Positions 36,575-46,600 of a stretch of DNA of 64,000 nucleotides are shown piece after piece (positions within the stretch are counted from its first letter, which is position 1; every line of letters starts with the position of its first letter). The stretch is from contig SJRY01000257.1 in NCBI GenBank assembly GCA_011319805.1, positions 62,001 to 126,000 of the forward strand, given 5' to 3'. Position numbers and translations under genes: made by a program. The notes under the pieces were generated by a model. That model saw only the letters and a program-made list of their open reading frames with translations, did no database searches and had not been told where the DNA came from. The stretch is from Macrocybe gigantea (taxonomy: Eukaryota; Basidiomycota; Agaricomycetes; Agaricales; Callistosporiaceae).

Positions 36575-37900
36575 TCAGAGTCGCGCCGTCTGCCCGTACA
36601 CCGATTCGGGTCCTGTTACGATTTTTCTTTTTTGCTGCCACCTTCTCAGTCGTGCTATCCATCATCGTTAATCACTGTCGCAGCGTCAATATTGGTGACG
36701 TCATTATAGTAAATAATCATGTCGACGGGCAAGTTGTCTACCACGCCATCTTTCCTGTTTTATATGCAGTCCCTTGGCAGTGTGACTTACGCGCTCGCTG
36801 GGGTAGAGTGAATCTCTTGGCTCTCCGTTCTTAATGGATCTGTCAATGCCTATTTCCGACAATATCATATTCATGATCGATGTGCGTCGAAATTAAAAGT
36901 TGTGCCCTTAAGATACCGAAAATACACGGCACCAAATGGATACGCTATTTATCGGCGACTGTGTCTTGTGATAGACGAGAGCGGGAGCGTAAGGTTGGAG
37001 GAATGCGAGCCAAGAAGCTCAAGCTCCATAGTTGTTTGTCCCTGATCATGATCCTAAAGCTCCGGATCCAGACCTGCAAACGACAGACGAACAAAACAAC
37101 CGTCGGACGAGCGCCAATCGGCTTCAACATTACGCCACGCTGCTTGCAAACCGCGACTATTGCCCTAGAATGATGTTTGGACCTCGGGCCTGCGTTGCTG
37201 GGACGCTTGATCGCCGAGAGGTCGGTGAATTGGTGCGCCCTATGCCGTGAGCAACCCCCGGCGAGGGTTGTAGAATACGTGACCATCAGGGGATCCGTTT
37301 CGAACAGGTGCTGCCAAGAGATCCAGCAAAGCAAACCTACCAGCCAAAACGACGAAAGGAGGAACGTTCTGCTGGCGAGATGCAAAGCAGGACTTCAGGT
37401 TGATTGGCACAAGACGCGCGACTGTCGAGAAACCTCTTGGCTACATCATATCGTCGGACAAGTCCCGTCCGAGAAATGCACAGGACGGGCTCCGCGTAAG
37501 CCTTGTCACTTTCCATTGGCGTCACTGCAATTGCGGAGCTGTTGGTGCTGCCAAGACAGGCGGATAGCGCCCATAGTGCCGGAAGAAGGAAAGAAAAGCG
37601 CAGGGAAACCCGGCGTCGCTGATGCTCGGCAACAATGCATATTCCCAATGAGGGAGAAAAGGGGTGGAGGAGGGGGGTTGGGTCCACGCTAGGCAAACGT
37701 TGCTCTTTGCACCGTGCATCATGACCGCCTTGGCCGACATCCTGAAACACGAATGGCCGAGTGCGCTTAGAAATTCCGACCTACCAAACCATATAACGGC
37801 ACAATTACAGATATAAAGCGCGGCGTCCGGGCAAGGGGCGTGTTGCGCATCGCTTTACGCGCCTGTCTTGTCGATTTTTGGTTTTGAATAGCGTGAAGCG
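36575..37900. other. 1.3 kb with one possible isolated exon
   Basis: The frame at 37032-37250 (plus) has coding-like composition (LQHYATLLANRDYCPRMMF) with a possible acceptor just before it and GTGAGC at its end. A further frame lies near 37300-37400. I could not assemble a gene and recognise no family. The remainder looks non-coding. Confidence 0.3.
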
Positions 37901-39189
37901 ATGTCCACGTCAACCGTGCGCAAAGTCTTGGTAGTTGCAGGCAAGTCGACATGCTCTGAAATAAAGTTAAAAAGTGCTCCTTGATGATCGCGCCGGATCG
38001 ATGTAACAGGCCTCGGTAGTGGAAACGGAACGGGAGCGGCAACCGCGTTTGCATTCGATCCTCTGGATGTCCTCGAGCATACTGTATCTCACGAACGTTT
38101 CAGGCGTCTCTTCTCCAAAGCTGGATATACCGTAGCCCTTGTCGCTCGCGGAACGGCGGCAGTCGAGAAGCTCGCGCAAGAGCTAAACTCTGCAGGAGGT
38201 GACGTTCGTATCACGCGACGCATCAGCTCGCCTACCATCGTTTTTCTTTTTTTTTTTTTTTTTGAATTGAAATTCAAATTGAAATTGAACGCACACAGGC
38301 TGTGCCCTTCCCCGTCCGATCCTACGCACCAGAAGACGTTTCGGCGGTCTGGAGGTCCATCCGCACGACGTTCGCAGCGCCAGAGTGCAGAATCAGCGTC
38401 GCGATATTCAACGTCGCGCACGAGCTCTGGAAGCCGTTTCTCGACACCACGCCTGCGGACGTGAAAGCGTCTCTGTCGACAAACGTCGAAGCCGCGTTTG
38501 CCTTTTCTCGTGAAGCCATCTTGGCTTTCAAGGAGAACGATGTCGAGGAAGGGCCTGAGAGGAGGGGGACTCTGATCTTCACGGGCGCTACGGCCAGTCT
38601 CCGAGGGAACGTGACGACGAGCGCGTTTGCGGCGGGCAAGTTTGGGCTCCGAGCGTTGTCTCAGAGCCTGGCCAAGGAATTCGGGAAAGAAAACATTCAT
38701 GCGAGTGTTTCCTGTACCTGTCATTTTGTAAAAAGGCCGCGTGCTGACAGTGCTATTCCTGGTCCAGGTCGCGCATGTGAGTTGATCCTTACTGAAAGCC
38801 GATTCGCGTCTGAGTCCTTCGTTCGTTTCGCACAGTCCATCATTGATGGAGGCAAGTAAAATATGCTGTGGATCAGAGAACGACGACCGCTGATTGCTCG
38901 CATACAGCCATTCTGACGGAACGTCTTCCGTCGCAATGCCCCCAGCTCGCTGCAAACGCGGACGGCAGGCTGAGCCCTGAGAGCATCGCGAGTGTGCGTG
39001 TCGACTCGTAAATCGGTCTTCGACCCGGTGCTAATGCACGAAACAGTCGTACCTGTACCTCGTCAACCAGGATAGATCTGCGTGGACATGGGAACTCGAC
39101 CGCAAGTCCTTTTAGTTTTTTTTCTTGAACCGCCGTGACATTCATCATCTGCCCTTTGTTTAGTTCGCCCGGCTCATGAAAAATGGTAG
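37901..39189 (+). CDS. Short-chain dehydrogenase/reductase-like protein, copy 2
   Basis: Eight exons: 37901-37940, 38010-38203, 38299-38700, 38768-38776, 38836-38851, 38908-38993, 39047-39101, 39164-39189; 275 aa, frame intact. The start MSTSTVRKVLVVAG and the glycine motif GLGSGNGTG are split by intron 1. Later blocks are NVEAAFAFSREAILAF, GTLIFTGATASLRG and the end WELDLRPAHEKW. This is a Rossmann-fold oxidoreductase; the substrate is unknown. Exon 4 is nine bases (VAH). Four of seven introns use GC donors: 37941, 38701, 38852 and 39102. At 38701 and 39102 the inverted paralogue has GT, so donors have switched since duplication. The usual Tyr-x3-Lys is not evident, so a non-enzymatic or atypical member is possible. 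Confidence 0.8.
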
Positions 39190-39266
39190 TCAGAAGAAAG
39201 AGAAAGAGCATAAATTAGTCGATCGATATGTTGTGAATTTGAGAGAGCAGTTTACCTAATCAACGT

Positions 39267-39917
39267 TCAAATTTTTGGAAGCTCGGTGTCATACACGAAA
39301 AAGAAGAGCTCTGCCAAATACAGCTGTTCCTCCGGTGGGAACAGCTCGTCGCCCAACAACCCCTCTGTGATCTCCGCCTGCGTCGCCTCGACCGCAAACT
39401 CCTTGCTGTCCCTCCGCACGCCGGCATACGTGCAGAAAAGGCGGATCGCGTCGCGCGAGGGGCGGCGCGGCGTGTCGACGAGGCCCTGGAAGATAAAGTC
39501 GGCCGTCTCGTCCATGTCCTTCGGACGACGCCCGTCGTGCAGATCTGCCCAGGAGGCGTAGCCGAGATCGTGCAGGATTTTTGCATCGTCAGGTCAAAGA
39601 GGCCGCGGAGGTACGAAGGTGTGACGAAGATGGTGAGCTGTGCGCGTTTTTTTTTTTTGTTTTTTATTTTTGGGAGTCAGATGATGGGAGAGATGCGGGG
39701 GGACGAGGGATGCGCAGTTGATCACCTTTCGCAGCGAGTTCAGATCGTCTTCGAATTTCTTCCGTCCCTCTTGCAGCTCGCGCTGAAACTCGTCCGCTGC
39801 TTCTTCAAATGCGTTTCCTCCCTGTTGCAGATTATCCTCCGGCACGATCTCGTCATCTCGACTTGTTCCTGCTGGTTTCTCGTCTGGAGACGACGGAGCA
39901 GGCACGGGTGGTTCCAT
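39267..39917 (-). CDS. Conserved-looking hypothetical protein, one frame offset
   Basis: Exon 1 (39917-39726) encodes an acidic, helical N-terminus (EEAADEFQRELQEGRKKFED). Exon 2 (39637-39267) begins LTIFVTPSYLRGLFD, then continues in another frame with GYASWADLHDGRRP, ETADFIFQGLVDTPRRPSRD and ends EQLYLAELFFFVYDTELPKI. Exon 2 is 371 bases, one short of a multiple of three, and the switch is near 39590 without splice signals. Both halves read as clear protein, so either a base was lost in the sequence or the gene is newly broken. No family recognised. Tail-to-tail with SDR copy 2, 77 bases apart. Confidence 0.5.
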
Positions 39918-40999
39918 TTGTCGTGTTCTGGTTCTTCAGCAGGGTTGCGCTTGACACTGCGATCGAGCTCGATCGGCGCGACTGCTGCTCACAGATGGTG
40001 GCCTGATTTTGGTATCTTTGGATACCCTTCGGTCTGACACAAGGGCCTTTCTTTCCTTTCCTTGCTATAGATCCTACACGGAATCGTATTACGGCGAGAT
40101 ATACAAATCAAGGCACGACGTATTCGGAATTGTAACAGACCGGGAAGCCATCACATAGCCCCTTCGCTCTTTGAGATTATGTACCTTTGGCAAAGCGCGT
40201 GCGATGAGCGAGAGCCCCAACCCGCTGTCTTCCCCAGATCAAAAGAAAAAAAAAAAGTCCCACTCACCAGGCATGGATGATACCTGGGATCCACCCCAAA
40301 AAACACAACAAGATGTTTATCCAAAAGTCTAAAGAAGCGCTGCTTGGTGAACGTGTTTCGCCTTTCGCGGAAAGCATGCTAGAGGCGGACCTGCGAAAAG
40401 ACCGGTTTCTAAGGTAGCGTCGGCTCAGCTGGGTGATTGACTGTCCGTCAGTTCTGGAGAATGACGCACTTATTCCTACCGCGGCGGGTGGAAGAAATCT
40501 GATGAACAGGGGAAAAAGATTCGGATGGATTATTTTGCTCGTCTTTTTTTTGGTTTGAAGGTAGCTTACATGGCGAGGAAATACAGACAGACGTCGGAAG
40601 TGGAGGAGGTGACTTCGACCATGGTGGTATGGAGCTTTCGAGAGTCCGGTTGTCTCGTCTCATGCTCCTCTGTTTTCGATGGTTGTCGGTCTGAAAGTGA
40701 CATCATCTCGACTCATATGGGCAGCCATGACGCGACCCCGTGATTTGGGGATGGCCAGATCAGAAACTTGCCGTATCCGAATTCGAGTTGAGACTTCCTC
40801 TCTTGTAAGGTGTCTTGAGGATGTAAGCGCATACACCGAACGAACATCAAATGGCGATAATCTTACGACCATCCAAGGCATATGCACACCTCTGGGAAGA
40901 ACAAAAAGCAAGGGTGGGTCAACTCAAGCTTATAGTAGATGATAGAGAGGAAAAGCTGTTAGCGTTCGAGGGCGGTGGCAAGAAAGCGAAAAAGGGTGA
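39918..40999. other. 1.1 kb without a supported gene
   Basis: Nothing recognisable on either strand. May include the promoter of the minus-strand gene ending at 39267. Confidence 0.4.
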
Positions 41000-41473
41000 G
41001 TAGGATCTTTGAAACATTTTCCGCTCATGATAGGCGGTTCAAGCATCTTTTTTTTCTGAAGGGAAAGGGAAATGGAAAGCTGCAAAGTCTCAGCCTCAAG
41101 ATCAACCTCAACCGATGGTACCAAGTCCGAGTGGCAATTTCGACTCTTTAGTGGCAGTCGTCACCCAGCAAGTCAGGGACTCGTTGAGACCAGAAATGGA
41201 TGCCTTGAGAGCCTGATGGATGCCTTGAGAGCTGATCACGAGCAGCTGAAACGTGATCACAAGCAGCTGAAGTGTGATGTCAAGAGGTTGGAGAGGGAGT
41301 TGCAGAAGGAGAGGCACGAATGCCAAGAAGATGTCAAAAAGGTCACCTCCTCTCAGCTGTTATTCCTCATAACCCCTCTAACATTTGGCGAACAAAAACA
41401 GCTCATTGAGCTGATGCCACTACACCTTCATGTTTTCCTCGACCGCACACAGGAGACATTTCAAGTGCTCTAG
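41000..41473 (+). pseudogene. Coiled-coil hypothetical protein fragment broken by a 20-base tandem duplication
   Basis: Reading in one frame gives a Pro/Gln-rich stretch ending RDSLRPEMDALRA then TGA (41214). Immediately after, another frame continues with a heptad-like coiled coil (DHEQLKRDHKQLKCDVKRLE) and QLLFLITPLTFGEQKQLIEL, stopping at 41473. The two parts join if one copy of the 20-base duplication at 41196-41235 is removed. An upstream exon probably ends at a GTGAGT near 41004. I associate the C-terminal block with repeated Agaricomycete proteins, but no function is known. Confidence 0.45.
41196..41235 (+). repeat. 20-base tandem duplication
   Basis: ATGGATGCCTTGAGAGC begins at 41196 and again at 41216. 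The period of 20 bases is not a multiple of three and creates the frame break in the surrounding coding remnant. Confidence 0.9.
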
Positions 41474-42568
41474 GCTACAAAACCTGGGAGAGCCTGTGCA
41501 GCAACGCATCCCAGCTGGTGGACTTTATCTGTCAGGCTCGGATACCGTACTGACCCCCGCGTCAGACAATTGAGTATTTGTGCTCATACAACAGTGTCCG
41601 GAGAGAAGGCACCGCTGCTATGCATTCAGCGATGCAGGAGGAGGACTGACGGTGCTTAGAAGAAATATATCGTTTTTTTTATCAGAGCAAAGCTCAATGA
41701 GCATCACATGGTCGAATACACTACATCCATGTTATTAATAATTCATTATTAGCGTTTTCGGTATATAAACAGGATGCGTCGAGCAATAAATCAGAATGAG
41801 TTGAAGCATGTGTCCTAAGCTCTTTTTCTTGTGTAGATCGTACCCAACCACGGAGACAGAGAACAAGAAGTCTAGCTCGAGCTTGTCTCTGTAGCTTACC
41901 CACTTCTTAACAGCAGCCACTTGGCTTCAGTTCGCGGCTGTGCGACTTGGTGCCTGGGCACCATGTGGTTAAATGCTGCGTCATACATATCAGATGCGGA
42001 CAGAGCATTTTCGCGCTGACGGGGAAGTGTGGACGAGAGAAAAGGCCAGCATCTGGGTACGGTACATGTCTTGGGCATTTCGGACCGTCAAGGTTTGGGT
42101 TCGGCGCGTAGAGTTCGGACTCGTAAGGAACAGCGCGTATCCTATGACCTTTGACAAGCATCTCGACACTCGACAAAAGGAGTCATACGTTTTAATAAAG
42201 CTCCTATTTTGGGAAGAGCCTCTTGATCGCCTCGGTCATCAGTCTCCTCTCTGAGGGCGTCGGCTACTTGGCAATGCGAGGACGTTCTTGTTCCCGATGA
42301 TGCCGCAAATCCAGATGAAGGTTTCTGAACGCTGGATCGCGTAATGCTCGTGGTAATTGAGCAGAGACAGCGATGCTTTTTGACGCGATGTTTGGGCTGA
42401 GAGGCACAGTGGACCCGTTACCAAGCGATCGTTATTGATCAAAAAAAGGTACGCGGGACTTGCGTATCATCAGCACCCTTAAAAGACTTGGCACAGAAAA
42501 AAGTATATGAGCGCGTGTACCCCCTCGCTCCGACTGGACAAGGCCAAAGTTGACAAAATCCGCTCGAG
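41474..42568. other. 1.1 kb without a supported gene
   Basis: Contains AT-rich stretches near 41660-41760. No exon, RNA gene or element end was identified. Confidence 0.4.
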
Positions 42569-43479
42569 ATGTTGCTTTCCGGTTTGTTATCTCTGGGTGC
42601 CGCGGCTTCGCAAGGTGAGTGGCTGAAAGTGCAAACGGTGTCTTCCAAGGTGGCTTAGAGTTTTCCGCGTTTCGTTGGCGAAAGCGGCTTCGGGATCCAG
42701 CAAGGCGAATTTGGCGCCGAGAGTAGCGATGGCCCTCGCCCCACGCCAGTCTGTGTCGATGGATAGCATTCCGAGTCAGGTGTGTTCTACAGGCAAATGA
42801 TCTTAGCTTGCCTTTGAACTGAGTTTGGGGCTGGGCATCGCAGTGCAAGAGCCGATGCAGCACGATCGTGAATGTCCTTAATGTGAGTTTCGTGCCCTGT
42901 GGCTGAGCTGTCAGGGATGTGGAGTGATTGTCGTCTGTAGACCTGTTCAAGGACGGCGTGCCTGTGCACCAACACGAACGCGAACCTGCTGACGGACTGC
43001 GTGACGTGCATTGTATCCATCGCTCCCACGCCGGCCATCGTGGCGCAAGGCCAGTCCATCCTCGACGGTGCGTTCGCATGAACCTGATCGCGTCCGCAAA
43101 GGGAGCGCTCATCGACGTCCTTCGTTTTGTTCGTGTTGCAGAGTTTGGCAATATCTGTCGCGGCGCGGCGACGACGCCCTCAGTCTCGCTCACGAATCCG
43201 CTCTCGTCGGCGTCTTTCTCGTCTCCTGCGTCGGTCAGCGTGCCGACGGTCAGCCGGTCGGTGATCACGAGTGTACCCACGACGAGCAGTATCGCAGCGG
43301 CGACGTTTGGCGGCGATCTGCCTGGCGAGGCGGGCGTCACGTCCACAGCGCCCTCCGCGGATAGCACAGGAAACCCATTCAACGTCCCCGGAAGCGGCGC
43401 GCTGTCTCTTTCCGTGTCGTTAGCCGCGAGCGCGCTGGCGGCAACACTGGCTGCAGCGGCGGCGGCAGTGTTGACTTGA
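42569..43479 (+). CDS. Secreted eight-cysteine GPI-anchored protein, copy B
   Basis: Five exons: 42569-42614, 42685-42779, 42844-42882, 42941-43067, 43142-43479; 214 aa. Signal peptide MLLSGLLSLGAAAS, then eight cysteines in CKSRC, TC, ACLC, DCVTC and NIC, a Ser/Thr-rich stalk and an Ala-rich hydrophobic tail (SLAASALAATLAAAAAAVL) for GPI attachment. Spacing and the block ILDEFGNIC parallel VDEYVSIC of copy A at 34276, so the two are paralogues 8 kb apart. Likely a cell-wall or plasma-membrane surface protein; the role is unknown. Confidence 0.75.
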
Positions 43480-43646
43480 GTTTGTATGTAGTTGTTTCCT
43501 AATATAGAATGTATGTGTCACGAGTCCCGAGTCGCAGATCGGAATCTTATTTTTGTGACGTCTCAGTTGTGTGTGGTGCAGCGTTGCTCATCGACGACGA
43601 CGACGACGACGAGGATTGCAAAGACAGCGAACAACGAGCACAGTCT

Positions 43647-46600
43647 ATGGTGCACAGGCCTGCCGATTCGCGTCTGCTAACTAACCTCCTCAGCCACGAG
43701 AAGGACTACTCCAAGCACCTCGCGTCTCTCCTCGACCACTCTCATGCGTCACTCGCATCCTTCTCCGCCTATGCTTCCGCGTCCTCTCCGCCCACGTCTC
43801 ATGTCATTTTAGCCGTCGCCGGAACGCTTGCCGGCGCGGATGAGGCTTTAAGGCGATACGCGGCCTCGGTCGAGGAGTGCAGAGACCGGTGGAAGCAGCT
43901 CAAGGACCTCGAGGACGAGGTCGGCAATATCATGCGAGACAGAGAGATTTTGTTCGTCTTTTTTCCCGCTTTTTTGTTAGTTCATGTCATTCATGGTTCT
44001 GCAGAGTGACAAGACTCATCAAGGCATCCAAGTCACACAAAGCGAGTGTCCCCATACCGACACGCGACTCACTTTTGCTCCGCTCGACGCAGTACCCTTC
44101 GTCGGCGTCATCACTCTCACTTAGATCTTATCCTTCCTCCTCTCCCACAACCGGCACCTTTCCTCTTCCCAGGGCGGGTTCGACGACTTCGGGCTCGTCC
44201 AAGCTTACTGCTGCTCAGGCGGAGCTCCAGGCATGCGAAGCTCATCTCGCACTCAAGGAGCAGGAACTTCATCAGGCAAGGATACGTCTGGTAAAAGAAG
44301 GCCTTGGCATACGCTGCAAAGCCCTCGTTGAATGCGGATGGATCTGGGGAGAGATGGGCAAGGAAGCCCTAAGAGCGTTGGACGAACTTGGCACCGATGG
44401 TGGTAAATATAATTGTTTTTTTTTTTTTTCATCTTTATATGGTCTGATTGTTCTTTCAAAAATGTAGGGCAGATCGTGTCGCGCCAGGTTTCACCGGGGA
44501 CGCATCGTTCGGGTTCGACCACGAAGAGCAATAAACCACTTCCTGATCCTCACAAACATCACCACCGTCATCGCCACGAACGGGGACCCTCCTCCGATCT
44601 ATCCTCCATCGCGCCGTCGCAGTCAGCGTCTCAGATTAACGTCCCCGCTTTTCACGTTCCGCATGCTCCTCCGCCGCTGACCGCCCCGACGCCGGACCTC
44701 AAGCCGGTAGGTAGCGACAGCGAACAGCACCATCACCACCGTCGACACCGCTCCCACCAAGAGCAGGCAGACTTCACTCTGGCTCTTGAGGCCCTGTCCA
44801 CGTCTTCGCATGGCGGCTTCAGCGACATCCGCATCCCTCCGGCTCATGCTATCTCGGATATCGCCCTTCCTACGACGGTCCTTACTGGCACGACCAATAC
44901 GACCACGGCGACCACGCCCAACTCGAATGCGTCGGCGTTGCTCGCTACTGCAGTCGTGATCGGCGGCGCGGCCGACTCGGAGAATACAGGAACTGGCACA
45001 GGCAACGTGACCAGCAGCGGCACATTGGAGCACGTCAGCTCATCCTCTGCGGGACCCTCTGGCGTCAGCAACGGAAGCGAAAAAAGGCGGACGCTCGAGA
45101 AGAAGATCACAGAGGAGGATTTGAGCGCATCGGACCAACATCGCAATAACCCGTACCTCCATGCGAATGGGCACATGCCTGCCCATAATGGCAATAAGAA
45201 TCGATCAACGAGGTCGAGGTCCCCGCTCGGCTTAGTGTCTCCCATCGTCGGCCAGGAATCGAACCTGGGTGTCAACCCTCGTGGTCACTTGCGACGCTCA
45301 TCGTCGGCTTCTTCTTCCTCTTCGTCAGAAGAGGGAATGGGGCAGCTCAGCATAGATGAGGCCAGAGAGGCTGTCGCGCGTGGGACAAAGTACGAGGTGG
45401 TTGAAAACCCGAGGTTTGCACCGCCCGGGAAGCGGCAGACCAAGACCAGTTTTTTGGGCACTCGAGTCGAGGGTGAAGGCAAGAGAAGAGGGCGAGGCGA
45501 AGGAAAAAGATAAGGAAAAGGCGGGCGGAGAGACGCAAGTTGGTTCGAGGACGAGGGGGAGGTTCAGGTCCCATTCGGTTTCGGTCCCTCGCCATCATTA
45601 CACCTCTGAGTCGCAGCAGCCGTCTGGCGGTGGATTCTTCGGAAGCTTGAGAGGTATTTTTGGACATGCGCACTCGCCCTCTGCTGGTGCTGCACCGGGG
45701 AGTCCGGAGCGCGGCGGAGATCAAGGAGCCGGCACAGCCTCTGAGGACGAGGATTCGAGCACGATCGATTCCAGTAAGAAGACGGGGTTCGGGATCTTTG
45801 GCGGGTTGAGGAAGAACAAGAACAAGAACCGGAAGAAGCGCCAGAGGCAGAAGAGAGTAAGCTCGCCACCGGCGCCCGTGTCTACTCTGGAGCCCCTGCC
45901 GCACCATTACACCCACGCCAACCTTGAGGCTGCCATGGAGGAGGACGATGACGAGACCCTTCGTCCCTCCCACGAGGGCGGCGTTGCACCCAGGGCCAAA
46001 AAGAAGTGGCAGTCTAGGCTCGACAAGAACCTAAAGGAGATGCGAAGCGAGGTGAAGAAGGATCGCGAGATAGAGTATGGCAGGCGCGGGCCTGGCGGAG
46101 GTAGCTTGGACCTGACGGCGGGAGGGGCGGTAGCCGATCCGGATGTGATCGGCGCCCGATTTGATGGGTACGCGTTTGGCGCTGGTAAGGGAGGGAGCAC
46201 GAGGAGCTTGACGGCGCCTACGACGCCGACGCTGCCTACTGCGCCGATGGGTGCTGGCGCAGGTGCGGGCGCTGCTGGGACCGGGACTGGCTCGGCGGGG
46301 CGCGTAAAGGGCAAGCGGGGCAGGGTGGTCAGCGATGTGGGGGTTTTCACTGCGACGCCGTCTGGTGGGACGGTGGAGCTGGGGGGAAGAAGCTGAAGAA
46401 GCCAGTCAGGACGCCGTCGAGCGCGTCGAAGAAGGGTAAAGAGAAGGAGGCGGGGCCGAAAGAACGGGAGCTTCCGAAGACAGAAGAGATCCCCGTTGAG
46501 CCCTCTGCGACAGCGCCAGCTTTGCCATTTGCTGAAGCTCCGCAAGACGAAGCGGGACCTGTCATTGCTCCTGTAGTCGAGGAGGCTAAGAAGAAAAAGA

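Noticed and set aside
38322..38955. Long minus-strand frames opposite SDR copy 2
   Set aside because: Mirror images of the same frames opposite copy 1; they merely reflect the duplicated SDR exon.
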